From Amycolatopsis coloradensis (lineage in GTDB: Bacteria > Actinomycetota > Actinomycetes > Mycobacteriales > Pseudonocardiaceae), in the NCBI RefSeq assembly GCF_037997115.1, contig NZ_CP150484.1, positions 2,081,776 through 2,145,775 of the forward strand: a stretch of 64,000 nt of DNA, in the 5' to 3' direction. Below the pieces are notes generated by a model. It was not told where the DNA came from. It saw only the letters and a program-made list of their open reading frames with translations, and made no database searches. The position numbers and the translations under genes are program-made. Shown here piece by piece: positions 17,539 through 27,510 of the stretch; positions within the stretch are counted from its first letter, which is position 1, and each line of letters starts with the position of its first letter.

Positions 17539-18372
17539 CTAGAGACGGCCGTTGCGGGTGGGCTGCCAGCGAAGCACTCTCTGCTCCACCGCGAGGAAGG
17601 CCGCGTTGAACCCGAAGCCGAGGAGCCCGAGCAGGACCAGCCACGACCACATGAGCGGGAAGTCGAACGCCTGCTGGGCGTCCATCAGGGACCGGCCGAT
17701 GCCGTTGTAGGAGCCGACCAGTTCCGAGATCACCATCAGCAGCAAGGAGATGGACAGGCTCAGCCGCAGGCCCGCGAAGATCTTCGGCCCGGCGGCGGGC
17801 AGCACGATCGAGCGGACCCAGTACGACCGGGGAGTCCGGAACGACTTCGCGGTGTCGATCTTCACCTGGTCCACCGAACGGACGCCGTCCACGGTGTTGA
17901 GCAGCACCGGCCAGATCGCGCCGAAGATGATCGACCCGGTCTGCATCCCCGGCCCGAGTCCGAAAAGGACGATGAACACCGGGATCAGCGCGGGCGGCGG
18001 CACCGAGCGGAAGAACGCGAACAGCGGCCCGACGTAGTCCATCCCGTGCTTGGACCGTCCCAAGAGGACACCGAGCGCGACGCCGAGGGCGCCGGCCAGC
18101 AGCCAGCCGCCGAGCGTCCGGCCGAGGCTCGGCAGGACGTTGTCGAACACGGTGTCGGTGAGGAACAGCTGGGAGGCCGGACCGGTGAACCACAGTTTCA
18201 CCGAGGCGGACAGGATCTCGGTCGGTGGCGGGAAGAACGGGCTTTCCGCGAGCCGGGTCGTGAGCTCCCAGATCCCGAGCAGGGCGAAGAACAGCAGCCA
18301 GTTGCGGACCAGGATGCCGATGCCCCGGCCCACGCGCCTGCCGACGCGGCTGGTCAGCGTGAGGGTCGTCAC
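17539..18372 (-). CDS. ABC importer permease 2, NitT/TauT type
   Basis: A 277-aa inner-membrane permease with about six helices and the BPD_transp_1 EAA-type loop (TAKSFRTPRSYWVRSIVLPAAGPKIFAGLR). The start is GTG at 18372, overlapping the stop of the preceding permease by 4 bp (GTGA), so translation is probably coupled. It differs in sequence from the first permease, so the pore is a heterodimer. Confidence 0.88.
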   Translation of the reverse strand: MTTLTLTSRVGRRVGRGIGILVRNWLLFFALLGIWELTTRLAESPFFPPPTEILSASVKLWFTGPASQLFLTDTVFDNVLPSLGRTLGGWLLAGALGVALGVLLGRSKHGMDYVGPLFAFFRSVPPPALIPVFIVLFGLGPGMQTGSIIFGAIWPVLLNTVDGVRSVDQVKIDTAKSFRTPRSYWVRSIVLPAAGPKIFAGLRLSLSISLLLMVISELVGSYNGIGRSLMDAQQAFDFPLMWSWLVLLGLLGFGFNAAFLAVEQRVLRWQPTRNGRL

Positions 18373-19139
18373 GAGACCGCCTCCCGGTCGACCGTGCTCC
18401 AGCGGAACGCCCGCCTGCCGATCATCTCGAGCCCGCCGTTGATGAGGAAGCCGAGCGCGCCGACCACCACGGTGCCGGCGAGCACGAGGTCGAACCTGGT
18501 GGAACCGGTGCTGGCCTGCATGATGAAGTTGCCGATGCCGAGTTTGGCACCGGCGAGGAACTCGGTACTGACCACCGCGATCAGCGCGATGTTGGCGGAC
18601 AGCCGTACCCCGGTGAACACGAACGGCGCGGTATGCGGCAGCGCCACCGACGTCAGCGTCCGGAACTTGCCGGTGCCACAAGCCTTCGCGGTCTCCAGCA
18701 GGACGGGGTCGATCTCGCCGAGCGCGTAGATCGTGTTGAACATGATGGGCCACAACGACGCGTACACGGCCAGCGTGATCTTCGCTTCGGGCCCGCCGCC
18801 GATCAGCAGGAGCACCAGCGGGATCAGCGCGACGGCGGGGATCGGCCGCAGGAACTCGATGACCACCGCGGTCGCGGTGCGCAGGCCGGGGATGCTGCCC
18901 AGCAGCAGACCGGCGGGCACGGCGATGGCGACCGCGATCAGCAGGGCGATCGCCCACGCGAGGAACGTGGCGACCAGGTCCCGGATGAACTGGGTCTCGC
19001 CGAACTGTTCGAAGATCGTCACGAGGACGACGGACGGCGGGGGGAGGAACTCTTTACGGACCAGGCCGGCCTGGACGATCACTTCCCAGACGAGGAAGAA
19101 ACCGGCCAGACCGGCCAGGGCACGGAGAAGTCGTGGCAC
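18369..19139 (-). CDS. ABC importer permease 1, NitT/TauT type
   Basis: A 256-aa permease with N-terminal helix FFLVWEVIVQAGLV, followed by the conserved FLRPIPAVALIPL segment and the EAA loop ETAKACGTGKFRTLTSVALPHTAPFVFTG (split here only by naming). GTG at 19139 has AAAGG about 7 bases upstream and sits 8 bp after the stop of the binding-protein gene. It forms the transmembrane pore with the next gene. Confidence 0.88.
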   Translation of the reverse strand: MPRLLRALAGLAGFFLVWEVIVQAGLVRKEFLPPPSVVLVTIFEQFGETQFIRDLVATFLAWAIALLIAVAIAVPAGLLLGSIPGLRTATAVVIEFLRPIPAVALIPLVLLLIGGGPEAKITLAVYASLWPIMFNTIYALGEIDPVLLETAKACGTGKFRTLTSVALPHTAPFVFTGVRLSANIALIAVVSTEFLAGAKLGIGNFIMQASTGSTRFDLVLAGTVVVGALGFLINGGLEMIGRRAFRWSTVDREAVS

Positions 19140-19147
19140 CTTGACCT

Positions 19148-20170
19148 TTATCCAGCTTGAGGGGCGAGCATCGGAGCGGCGTCGAGCTTGGCCGTGATCA
19201 CACCGGTCTGCAGCAGCAGATCCGGCACTCGCTGCAGGCGACGGGCGTCCAAGGTGGACCCGAACGTCGGCAGCGTGAGCAGTGAAGCGGTTTCGGCGTC
19301 GACCTTGGCGTACTTGACGATCATCGGTTCGATCTTGGAACGGTCGGCCGAATCGCGCACGGCCTTGGCCAGTGCGCGCTGGAACGCGGCCAGCGTCTTG
19401 GGGTTCTTGTCCACGAAGGAGCCGAGCGCGCCGAAGCCCGCCAGGGGGAAGTCCTGGGTGGCGCCGGTCGAGATGTCGACGACCGGGGTCGCGCCGACGA
19501 CCTTGGAGGCCTGGGTCAGGAACGGTTCGGGCAGGTAGCCCGCGTCGACCTGGCCCGAGGAGAGCGCCGCGGCGATGTTCGGCAGCTGCATGGGCACCCA
19601 CTGGACCTTGCTGGTGTCCACGCCGTGGTCCTTCATCACCGAGACGGTGAGCAGGTGCGAGGCGGTGTTCTTGTCGGTGATCGCGATCTTCTTGCCCGCG
19701 AGGTCGTTGATCGTCTTGACCGGCGAGGTCGGCACGGTGACGACCGCGTTGCTCTTGGGGCTGGCCGAAACGGAGTCGGCGACGAGCCGGATGTCGGCCG
19801 CGCCCTTGCTCTTCGCGACGAAGAACGGCATGTAGGTGGAGAATGCGATGTCGACCTCGCCACCGATCATCTTGGTCATCGCCTGCTGGCCACTGGGGGC
19901 GTCGACCGCTTCGACCTCGAGACCTTCGGCCTTGAAGTAGCCGCCTTCCTGCGCCAGCCGCAGCGGCGCGAGGTCGACGACGGGCAGCAGGGCCACCTTG
20001 ATCTTCGGCTTCTCGAGCCCGCCTTCGCCGCCGCCCGACGCCTTCGACGTGTCCTCGCCGCCGAGTGCCCCGCAGGCGCCCAACGTGGCCAGCATGAGCG
20101 CGCTCAGGGCGACGCCGACGGCACCCCGTCCTCTACGTGCACCGTTCCTGCTCATGGCGTTTCGAAACAA
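19148..20170 (-). CDS. ABC substrate-binding lipoprotein, NitT/TauT type (operon-borne)
   Basis: A 340-aa lipoprotein with lipobox ATLGAC and an NMT1/SsuA-like periplasmic-binding fold (KIKVALLPVVDLAPLRLAQEG, then EVDIAFSTYMPF and VDAGYLPEPFL). It lies 8 bp ahead of the permease gene, so it is the primary receptor of this importer. TTG at 20170 is preferred because GAGGAG is well spaced before it; the ATG at 20155 has no such site. It is paralogous to the next gene upstream. Confidence 0.9.
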   Translation of the reverse strand: MFRNAMSRNGARRGRGAVGVALSALMLATLGACGALGGEDTSKASGGGEGGLEKPKIKVALLPVVDLAPLRLAQEGGYFKAEGLEVEAVDAPSGQQAMTKMIGGEVDIAFSTYMPFFVAKSKGAADIRLVADSVSASPKSNAVVTVPTSPVKTINDLAGKKIAITDKNTASHLLTVSVMKDHGVDTSKVQWVPMQLPNIAAALSSGQVDAGYLPEPFLTQASKVVGATPVVDISTGATQDFPLAGFGALGSFVDKNPKTLAAFQRALAKAVRDSADRSKIEPMIVKYAKVDAETASLLTLPTFGSTLDARRLQRVPDLLLQTGVITAKLDAAPMLAPQAG

Positions 20171-20249
20171 AGCCAGCTCCTCGGAAACAATGAATCACCG
20201 TTGGGTTTTTTCATCCGTGTCGTGGCTTCATTCCGCCAGGCACGCGGTC

Positions 20250-20278
20250 ACCTTAGAGATTTGCCCACCTGCTCACAA
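20250..20278 (-). promoter_or_regulatory. Promoter of the operon-borne binding protein
   Basis: Reading leftward, -35 TTGTGA (20273-20278), a 17-bp spacer and -10 TAAGGT (20250-20255). The same -35 hexamer, the flanking CCCATTGTGAGCA and the same spacer length recur before the paralogous gene at 21518-21546, which supports both. Confidence 0.65.
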
Positions 20279-20290
20279 TGGGTGTCGTGA

Positions 20291-20336
20291 GCGGGTGATC
20301 ATTTTAGGCCATTCGACCGATCGCTTGATCACCCGC
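20291..20336. promoter_or_regulatory. Inverted repeat upstream of the binding-protein promoter
   Basis: Perfect 11-bp arms GCGGGTGATCA (20291-20301) and TGATCACCCGC (20326-20336), just upstream of the -35 box. The half-site core CGGGTGATC is also found upstream of the paralog's promoter (21579-21587), so a shared regulator may bind both. Confidence 0.5.
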
Positions 20337-20402
20337 TTGGACAACATTACTTTCAGTGATCGAATTCCGCGTGGATGGGCAATTCGGAGTAACCGCGAGT
20401 CA

Positions 20403-21431
20403 TCAACTCGTGGCCTGTGCCGCGATCATCGGGCCGACGTCGATCTTGCTCTGGATCGCGCCCATCTGCAGCAGCAGGTCCGGGACCCGCTGGATGCGGC
20501 GGGGGTCCAGGGTGGACTGGAACGTCAGCAGCGTGGTCAGCGCGGCGGTGTCCTGGTCGATCTTGGCGTACTTGACCAGCAGAGGCTCGATCTTGGAGCG
20601 GTCCGCCGCGTCCCGGGTGGCCTTCTGCATGGCGCGCTGGAAGGCGGCCACGGTCTTCGGGTTCTCCGAGACGAACTTGCCGAGCGAGCCGTAGCCCGCG
20701 GTCGGGAAGTCCTGGGTGGCGCCGGTGGCCGTGTCCACGACCGGAACGGTGCCCGCCTGCTTCGCGGTCTGGGTGATGAACGGCTCGGTCAGGAAGCCGG
20801 CGTCGATGTCACCGTTCTTCAGCGCGGTCCCGACGTTCGGCAGCGGGATCGGCACCCACTGCACCTTGCTGGCGTCGACGCCGTGGTCCTTCATGACCGA
20901 TTTGGACAGCGTGTCGGACACGGTGTTCGGCGCGGTGATGCCGATCTTCTTGCCGGCCAGGTCACTGACGCTCTTCACCGAAGACGTCGGCAGGGTGACC
21001 AGCATCGTGCTCTTCGGGCCCGCGGAGGAGGCGTCCGCCACCAGCTTGATGTCGGCGGTGTTCTTGCTCATCGCGATGAAGAACGGCGTGTAGCTCGCGT
21101 ACGCGATGTCGACCTCGCCGCCGATCAGCTTGGTCAGCGAGACCTGACCGGTCGCGGCTTCGATGGCCTCGACCTCGAGACCCTCGTTCTTGAAGTAGCC
21201 GCCGTCCTGGGCGAGGCGCAGCGGGGCCAGGTCGATGGTCGACATCACGGCGACCTTGATCTTGGACTTCTCGAGGTTGCCCGAGCCGCCGGAGGAGGAC
21301 GAATCGTCTCCGCCGAGAAGGCCGCAGCCGCTGACCGATACCGAAACCGCGGCCGCCATCGCGAATGCGAGGGCTCCACGCCGACCCAGGCTGACGCTCA
21401 AGGCCTTCTTCGAGCTTGCAGAGCCAAGCAA
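20403..21431 (-). CDS. ABC substrate-binding lipoprotein, NitT/TauT type (second copy)
   Basis: A 342-aa paralog of the 19148 protein, clearly similar along its length (DLAPLRLAQDGGYFKNEGLEVE; STLDPRRIQRVPDLLLQ). The lipobox region is VSVSGC. TTG at 21431 is supported by CAGGAG about 7 bases upstream. A 232-bp gap with its own promoter separates it from the importer operon, so expression can differ. Having two receptors for one translocator suggests a broadened substrate range. Confidence 0.88.
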   Translation of the reverse strand: MLGSASSKKALSVSLGRRGALAFAMAAAVSVSVSGCGLLGGDDSSSSGGSGNLEKSKIKVAVMSTIDLAPLRLAQDGGYFKNEGLEVEAIEAATGQVSLTKLIGGEVDIAYASYTPFFIAMSKNTADIKLVADASSAGPKSTMLVTLPTSSVKSVSDLAGKKIGITAPNTVSDTLSKSVMKDHGVDASKVQWVPIPLPNVGTALKNGDIDAGFLTEPFITQTAKQAGTVPVVDTATGATQDFPTAGYGSLGKFVSENPKTVAAFQRAMQKATRDAADRSKIEPLLVKYAKIDQDTAALTTLLTFQSTLDPRRIQRVPDLLLQMGAIQSKIDVGPMIAAQATS

Positions 21432-21517
21432 GTGGTGCTCCTGATCAAGGGAGGGACACGTGATGACGTGGCCTGATGTGGAATTCGGAAGTGACTCTTT
21501 GTCTCAAGTCAGGGCTC

Positions 21518-21546
21518 ACTGTAGAGAAGACACACTGTGCTCACAA
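21518..21546 (-). promoter_or_regulatory. Promoter of the second binding protein
   Basis: Leftward -35 TTGTGA (21541-21546), 17-bp spacer, -10 TACAGT (21518-21523). It matches the promoter at 20250-20278 in hexamer, flanks and spacing. Confidence 0.65.
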
Positions 21547-21778
21547 TGGGTGGTCATCCCATGATCCCAAGTGGTAACGATCACCCGAACAGGTTGTTTG
21601 TCAGAAGTGAACACAACTGGGCGTGTTCGCGCCGGGGACTTGTTGACAACTGAGCGCCCGCGGGTCAAGACCCGTCCGGGGCTTTCTCGGAGGTCTTGAC
21701 CGAAGGGTTACATCTGGGCCGCCCGTTCGCTACCCTCATGCACCGGTAGTGAGGTGTGGACCACTGATGTAGTGAAAG

Positions 21779-21843
21779 AGAGTGCCTTGGATGGCCGAAC
21801 GCTCTGGACCTTTCCCGAGGTGCAAGGCACTCTGTGTTGAACA
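21779..21843. repeat. Long hairpin with 11-bp arms
   Basis: AGAGTGCCTTG (21779-21789) and CAAGGCACTCT (21833-21843) are perfectly complementary around 43 nt. It could be a terminator, a leader structure or part of a small RNA; direction is not known. Confidence 0.6.
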
Positions 21844-22086
21844 CGGTGAACACGTCCGTGCTTCACTGGTGCGCGCCCGCGCACTGGCGGGTTAGGCCGA
21901 ACAGACCAATGGCACCGAGCAGGGTTTCGGTCAAGTGCACTTGAGAGATCGCTTCAAAGAAGACTTCCTCATTCGGATGAGTGGATACTCACGCCGTGCG
22001 TGTTCCTCCCGGGTGACGGGAGCGTGCGGGTAGTGGTCTCCGACAACCGGCCCAGACAGCAGCAGTACGGCCAGCTCGAGAACGGC

Positions 22087-25000
22087 ATGTCCAAAATGGG
22101 CTTTCCCGGCCCGGATGAAGATGATGGTGGTGCGGCGGTGCCGAACGAAGACACCGCGGGGGTGGGAGGGGCCCCTGCGCGGGAAACCGGAGACGGTCCT
22201 GGCGGGAAGGCCGGGTCGTTCCTGGGCCTGCGTAACTGGCGTCTGCGATCGAAGCTCGCGGCCGTCCTGATCATTCCGACGCTGACCGCGCTCGCGCTCG
22301 GCACGCTCCGCGTGATCGACGACAGCAGCGAAGCGGCCCGGTTCCAGGACACGGCCGACCAGGTCGCGTTCGCCGACAAGATCACCCTCGTGGTGCACGA
22401 GCTGCAGAGCGAACGCGCGCTCGCCGTCGCCAAGATCGCCTCCGGTGACCCGTCGCGCCAGAACGGTCTCGACGCGCAGATCGCCAAGGTCGACCGCGCC
22501 GTCGACGACCTGCGTGCCTCGGCGAACCAGATCAACCCGGACGATCAGGACACGAGGGACCGCTACGCGCGTGGTCTGCAGCGGCTCGACGCCCTGCGCC
22601 CGCTGCGCGGCGCGATGAACACCTCGCTGCTGGGCGACACCCCGATCCTCATCGCCTACTCCGGCATCCTCGACTCGCTGGTCCAGCTCGGCCGCGAGGT
22701 GACCACCGCGGTGGCCAACCGCGACGTGCTCCGGCTCGGCGTCACCGTGCAGGCCATCAGTGAGAGCAAGGAGTTCATCGCCCGCGGTGACGCGGCGCTG
22801 CTGATCGCCTCCTTCCGCTCCGGCTTCCCCGGCGACCTGTTCGACCAAGCGCGTTCGGCGGTCGCGAGCGGTGACGCCTCGACGGCGGCGTTCCTCAACA
22901 ACGCCAGCCCCGAACAGCGGCAGCTTTATTCGGACACCTTCTCCGGTCCCGAGGTCGACGACCGCCGCCGGATCACCACGATGGCGTTCTCGCTGCACCA
23001 GCAGAACGAGCCGCCGGCGATCGACAACGTCGCCCTCGGCAACGACAGCCGCGTCGCGCTGGACAAGCTGCGCGCGGTCGAGACCAATCTGCTCGGCCAG
23101 CTGCGGGCACAGGCCGACGGCCTGGCCACCGACGCGATCAACTCGGCCTGGATCGGCGGCGCGATCGTGCTGCTGGCGCTGCTCGCGGCGCTGTTCCTGA
23201 TGCTCGTCATCGCCCGCCTGATGCTGCGCCCGCTGCGGGTGCTGCGGAAGACGGCGCTCGACGTGGCCTACACACGACTGCCGGAAACCGTGCAAGCGAT
23301 CCTCGACGACCCGGACCCGGTCAACGCCTCGAAGCGGTCGGTCGAGCCGGTGCCCGTCACTTCGCGTGACGAAATCGGTGAAGTGGCGCGGTCGTTCGAC
23401 GTCGTCCACGAACAGGCCGTCAAGATGGCCGCCGAGCAGGCCCTCCTGCGCGAGAACGTCAACGGCATCTTCGTGAACCTGTCCCGCCGGTCGCAGCGGC
23501 TGGTGGAACGCCAGCTGGGCGTCATCGACCGGCTCGAGGCCGACGAGCAGGACCCGGACCACTTGGCCAGCCTGTTCGAGCTCGACCACCTCGCCACGCG
23601 GCTGCGCCGAAACGGCGAAAGCCTGCTGGTGCTCTCGGGCGCCGGTCTCGCGAAGTCGGTGCCCAAGCCGGTGCCCGCCGCCGACGTCATCGGCGCCGCG
23701 GTCTCGGAGATCGAGCAGTACGCCCGGATCGAGATCGGGATCGTCCCCGAGGTCGCCGTCCAGGGCCTGACGATCCACGACCTCGTGCACGTGCTCGCGG
23801 AACTGCTGGACAACGCCACCTACTTCTCCGAGCCGGAGACGAAGGTGACCGTCCGCGCGGTGATCACCCGCAAGAAGGCGCTCGCCATCCAGGTCACCGA
23901 CCACGGTGTCGGCATGACCGAGGAGCGGCTCGCCGAGGTCAACCAGCGGCTCGCCGACCCGCCGGACCTGGACGTCTCGGTGACCCGGCGGATGGGCCTG
24001 TACGTGGTCGCGCGCCTGGCGCGCCGCCACGGCATCGAGGTCCGGCTGCGGGAGAACGAGGACATCGAGGGCGGCGTGATCGCGCGGGTCGTCGTGCCCG
24101 CCGAGCTGCTCACGCAGATGCGGCCCGGCGTGCGCAACACCCCGCCGCCGGCGAACCGCTCGGAAACGTCGATGCCTTCGATGCCGTCGGTGTCCGAGAT
24201 GTCGACCTCGCTGCCGAACATCCCCGCTTCGGACCGCGGCCTGGAGATGACCCCGCCGCCGCCGTCGAAGCCCCCGGCTTCGCAACCGGTCGCGCAGCAG
24301 GGCGGGCTCGTCCCGCTCGACCAGCCGATCAGCCTCGACGACCTGGTCGCGGGCAAGAACGCGGCCGGGCCGTTCCTCAGCCCCGCGACGCCCGCCGAGG
24401 AGACCCCGGCGTGGCCGACGGCCGAAGACATCTCGCCCGCCAACGGCGACGGTGCCTCCAGTGGCACCGAGACGCAGTTCGCGTCGCTGGTGCTGCCGAA
24501 GCGGGAACCGAAGTACACCCCTGTCGAGCCGCAGAACAAGCCGGAGGACTCTTCGGACGCCGGCAAGTCGGCGCTCGAAGACGACGTGCCCACCCGGCGG
24601 CTGCCGATCTACCAGTCGGTGCTCTCGCGCTGGTTCAGCGAAGGCGACGAGGCCGGGGGTGACAGCCCGACCACCTACACCGAGCCGGTCGAGTCCGACA
24701 CCGCCGCGCGGACCCGTAACGGTGACGCCGAAGTGGAGGAACCCGCCGTCGGGGACACTGGAGACACTTCCGGAGAGGCATTGCCCACTCGGACACCGCG
24801 GAGTGTTCCGCCGGAGACGGTGCTCCAGGACAATGGCTGGCGCAGCGCGTCGGACGACGGCTGGCAGGCGGCGCAGGTCCTGTACGAAGACCGGAACGAC
24901 GAGATCACCCCGGCGGGCCTGCCCAAACGGGTGCCGAACCAGTACCTCGTCCCCGGCTCGATCGGCGGGAACGAGCCGAAGAAGGAAGACTCGTTCGCCG

Positions 25001-25203
25001 ACAAGACCTCCGGAATGCCGGGAACGGGTGCGATCGCCCGCTCGGCGACGGCGGCGCGGAGTCGGATGGCAAGCTTCCAGAAGGGCTACACGTCGGGACG
25101 GCACGCGTTGAAGGAACGCCCGCTCGATGCGCTGGATGACAACGGCGTTCCGGTGACTGGCAGGGGTGCGGGTTCCCCTGCCGATGACAGCAGTAAGGAG
25201 TGA
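22087..25203 (+). CDS. cvnA: Conservon sensor kinase CvnA (NIT domain histidine kinase)
   Basis: A 1038-aa membrane kinase that heads the conservon. TM1 follows [10 protein letters not shown], then an extracellular NIT domain, TM2 ([20 protein letters not shown]), a HAMP linker ([17 protein letters not shown]), a dimerisation segment [18 protein letters not shown] and a GHKL ATPase ([10 protein letters not shown] near 571, DHGVGM near 604). The last about 350 aa are disordered but carry YQSVLSRWF and a C-terminal GRHA motif. ATG at 22087 is chosen by similarity to the kinase at 9590; the frame is open to 22000. Conservon kinases often lack a cognate response regulator and signal through the GTPase encoded downstream. 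Confidence 0.88.
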   Translation: MSKMGFPGPDEDDGGAAVPNEDTAGVGGAPARETGDGPGGKAGSFLGLRNWRLRSKLAAVLIIPTLTALALGTLRVIDDSSEAARFQDTADQVAFADKITLVVHELQSERALAVAKIASGDPSRQNGLDAQIAKVDRAVDDLRASANQINPDDQDTRDRYARGLQRLDALRPLRGAMNTSLLGDTPILIAYSGILDSLVQLGREVTTAVANRDVLRLGVTVQAISESKEFIARGDAALLIASFRSGFPGDLFDQARSAVASGDASTAAFLNNASPEQRQLYSDTFSGPEVDDRRRITTMAFSLHQQNEPPAIDNVALGNDSRVALDKLRAVETNLLGQLRAQADGLATDAINSAWIGGAIVLLALLAALFLMLVIARLMLRPLRVLRKTALDVAYTRLPETVQAILDDPDPVNASKRSVEPVPVTSRDEIGEVARSFDVVHEQAVKMAAEQALLRENVNGIFVNLSRRSQRLVERQLGVIDRLEADEQDPDHLASLFELDHLATRLRRNGESLLVLSGAGLAKSVPKPVPAADVIGAAVSEIEQYARIEIGIVPEVAVQGLTIHDLVHVLAELLDNATYFSEPETKVTVRAVITRKKALAIQVTDHGVGMTEERLAEVNQRLADPPDLDVSVTRRMGLYVVARLARRHGIEVRLRENEDIEGGVIARVVVPAELLTQMRPGVRNTPPPANRSETSMPSMPSVSEMSTSLPNIPASDRGLEMTPPPPSKPPASQPVAQQGGLVPLDQPISLDDLVAGKNAAGPFLSPATPAEETPAWPTAEDISPANGDGASSGTETQFASLVLPKREPKYTPVEPQNKPEDSSDAGKSALEDDVPTRRLPIYQSVLSRWFSEGDEAGGDSPTTYTEPVESDTAARTRNGDAEVEEPAVGDTGDTSGEALPTRTPRSVPPETVLQDNGWRSASDDGWQAAQVLYEDRNDEITPAGLPKRVPNQYLVPGSIGGNEPKKEDSFADKTSGMPGTGAIARSATAARSRMASFQKGYTSGRHALKERPLDALDDNGVPVTGRGAGSPADDSSKE

Positions 25204-25205
25204 CA

Positions 25206-25682
25206 GTGACACGGGCGGGTGCGATGCAGCCGGGTAATCCGGCGCAGCCTGGCGGCCAGGCGCAGGGTAAAGGACACACGAGCAGCTTTGCCTGGCTGAT
25301 CACGGATTTCGTGCACCGGGTCCCGGGCGCGGCGCATGCCGTGGTGGTGTCGGCGGACGGGTTGCTGCTGGCCTCCTCGAAGGGACTTCCCAAGGACAGG
25401 GCCGATCAGCTGGCCGCCGTCGCGTCGGGGCTCACGAGCCTCGCCCGCGGTGCGGCGAAGGTGTTCGAAGGTGGCACGGTCGCGCAGACGGTGGTCGAGA
25501 TGGCCAACGGCTTCCTCTTCCTGATGTCGGTGTCCGACGGGTCGTGCCTGGCGGTCCTCGGCTCGCCGGAGAGCGACATCGGCCTGGTCGTCTACGAGAT
25601 GACCCTGCTGGTGGAACGGGTGGGGCAACAGCTGACACCGGAGATGCGCGCGCAGCTGCAGGGCGCGTCGGTCCGCCGCTGA
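25206..25682 (+). CDS. cvnB: Roadblock/LC7 protein CvnB
   Basis: A 158-aa roadblock/LC7 domain protein ([32 protein letters not shown]). In conservons this subunit binds the GTPase and probably regulates nucleotide exchange at the membrane. GTG at 25206 is preferred because AAGGAG ends 5 bases before it; a GTG at 25200 overlaps the kinase stop. It is immediately downstream of the kinase and paralogous to the gene at 27511. Confidence 0.9.
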   Translation: MTRAGAMQPGNPAQPGGQAQGKGHTSSFAWLITDFVHRVPGAAHAVVVSADGLLLASSKGLPKDRADQLAAVASGLTSLARGAAKVFEGGTVAQTVVEMANGFLFLMSVSDGSCLAVLGSPESDIGLVVYEMTLLVERVGQQLTPEMRAQLQGASVRR

Positions 25683-25707
25683 GCGACCGGGAACCGAGGA
25701 GAATGCC

Positions 25708-26493
25708 GTGGACGACGGGCGCTTGAGGGGCGATGGCCGGCTCGGTGACGACTTCTCCGGCGGGTGGTCGGAACGTGACGACGGCCGGGAGGACTGGACG
25801 TCCTTCCGGGACCGGGTCGACCGCGAATGGCGATCGCGGCGGGCACAGGGGTCGGACAACGACCCTGTCTCCCCGGACGAGGCCTCCCGCTGGCTGACCG
25901 ATTCGAACGCGGGTCAGGGACCCGCCGATTTCAGCGTTTCGGACTACCGGGAACGCCTCCTCGGCGGCCCCGGGGCGGAACTGTTCGGTGGTGGCAGCGG
26001 TCCGCTGTACGACTCGGGCGAGTTCGCCAAGTTCTCCTTCGACAAAGAGGAGGAGCGCCGGGCGGCGGCGGCCGCCGCCGACCCGCTCGCCGCGGCACTG
26101 CCGCAGCAGGCGCAGAACGAGTACGTCGACGAGCAGTACACCACCGACGTCGAATCCTCCGGCCTGGTCCGGCCGTACTTCCGCACGCGGGGCCGGACCA
26201 AGCCGACGTACGACCTTGCCATCGAGGCGTTGATCTCGACCAGCGAACAGGGACGTGTGCTCGACCGGGTACGCGTCCCCGAACACCGGTCGATCTGCGA
26301 CCTTTGCCTGGACACCCGGTCCGTCGCCGAAGTCGCGGCGCTGCTGCGCCTGCCGCTCGGCGTGGTCCGGGTGCTGATCGGAGACGTGGCCGGCCTCGGT
26401 CTGGTCCTGGTGCACACCGCCAGCCAGAACGTGGGTGACCGGCCGAGTATCGAGTTCATGGAGAGGGTGCTCAGTGGGCTTCGGAGAATTTGA
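25708..26493 (+). CDS. cvnC: DUF742 protein CvnC with long acidic N-terminus
   Basis: A 261-aa protein. The C-terminal about 110 aa are the DUF742 domain (SGLVRPYFRTRGRTKPTYDLAIEAL in two parts; ICDLCLDTRSVAEVAALLRLPLGVVRVLIGD, a winged-helix-like fold). The N-terminal about 145 aa are charged and probably disordered, longer than in the second copy at 27934. GTG at 25708 has GAGGAG upstream. Its 3' end overlaps the GTPase start by 20 bp, indicating translational coupling. Confidence 0.88.
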   Translation: MDDGRLRGDGRLGDDFSGGWSERDDGREDWTSFRDRVDREWRSRRAQGSDNDPVSPDEASRWLTDSNAGQGPADFSVSDYRERLLGGPGAELFGGGSGPLYDSGEFAKFSFDKEEERRAAAAAADPLAAALPQQAQNEYVDEQYTTDVESSGLVRPYFRTRGRTKPTYDLAIEALISTSEQGRVLDRVRVPEHRSICDLCLDTRSVAEVAALLRLPLGVVRVLIGDVAGLGLVLVHTASQNVGDRPSIEFMERVLSGLRRI

Positions 26494-27082
26494 CTCCGAC
26501 GCGAATGCGCCGCAGGTGACCGGACCGACTTCGTCGGCCAAGATCGTGGTCGCTGGCGGATTCGGCTCGGGGAAGACCACGCTGGTCGGAGCGGTTTCGG
26601 AGATCGATCCGCTGACCACCGAGGCCATGATGACCGAGGCCAGTACCGGCGTCGACGACAATTCGGCCACCCCGAACAAGTCGACGACGACCGTGGCCAT
26701 GGACTTCGGGCGGATTTCGCTGGACTCGGACCTGGTGCTGTACGTGTTCGGTACGCCGGGCCAGCACCGGTTCTGGTTCATGTGGGACGACCTCGCGGTC
26801 GGTGCCATCGGGGCCGTCGTGCTGGTCGACACGCGGCGGCTCGCCGACGCGTTCCCGTCGATCGACTTCTTCGAGAACCGGAAGCTGCCGTACGTCGTGG
26901 CGATCAACTGCTTCGACCGGCTGCTGCACCACCAGATCGAGGACGTCCGGCACGCGCTGACGATCTCCCCGTCCGTGCCGATCATGGCCTGTGACGCCCG
27001 GGAACGTGAGTCCGCCAAGCAGGTGTTGATCTCGGTCGTGCAGCACGCCATCGCACACGATTCGGCGTTGCGCGCGGGGTAA
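26474..27082 (+). CDS. cvnD: Ras-like GTPase CvnD
   Basis: A 202-aa small GTPase of the conservon type. G1 is GGFGSGKTTLVG, the switch region contains NKSTTTVAMDFG, G3 is GTPGQHRF and G4 is NCFD in place of the Ras NKxD. GTG at 26474 lies inside the end of the DUF742 gene with GGAGAGG upstream. It completes the A-B-C-D conservon and should be the output switch of the kinase-roadblock complex. It is the only GTPase of this type in the window. Confidence 0.92.
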   Translation: MGFGEFDSDANAPQVTGPTSSAKIVVAGGFGSGKTTLVGAVSEIDPLTTEAMMTEASTGVDDNSATPNKSTTTVAMDFGRISLDSDLVLYVFGTPGQHRFWFMWDDLAVGAIGAVVLVDTRRLADAFPSIDFFENRKLPYVVAINCFDRLLHHQIEDVRHALTISPSVPIMACDARERESAKQVLISVVQHAIAHDSALRAG

Positions 27083-27510
27083 AAGGGACGAAAGCCCGGA
27101 GCGGATGCGGCCGTTGGAGTGAACTCGGCAGGCTTCACCCGCTTCGGGGAGTGGCGTCACCAGCCGGATCGACCGCAGGGCGACCCCTTTCACGCGATCC
27201 GGCGCCGGCGCCACCCGTTCGAGCGGCCGTAACGCCGATGACCTGCGCGGACACCGGTTCACCCCTGGTCGCACCCGGCCACCACGGGGTGACCCACGAA
27301 TGCGTGGTTCGTGATGGGTCGACGCGGTGAGCGGCTGGACGTTTACATTCGGTTAACTCCGGTGGCCGGGTGGCGGACTCGACACGATCGACGGGACGAA
27401 TACGCTGGGTGGAGGCGTCTTTCGGCTCGACGGTACCGGGATCGGTGCAGGTCGGCGGGAGACGCCCGGACCACGCCGCCCAGGTGGTCTTGAGCAGCGA
27501 GGAGGGACTT
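27083..27510. other. 428-bp gap between the complete and partial conservons
   Basis: No gene seen. A sequence such as GGTTAACT followed by AATACGCT near 27350-27415 could be a promoter but is weak. The gap size suggests the second roadblock-DUF742 pair has its own promoter. Confidence 0.5.

Larger units (their letters stand above)
21432..22086. other. 655-bp gap between binding protein and conservon kinase
   Basis: No convincing gene. It holds the promoter of the binding protein (21518-21546), a CGGGTGATC half-site, a large hairpin at 21779-21843, and presumably the promoter of the rightward conservon after 21850. If translation of the kinase starts at 22000, the gap shortens. Confidence 0.6.
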
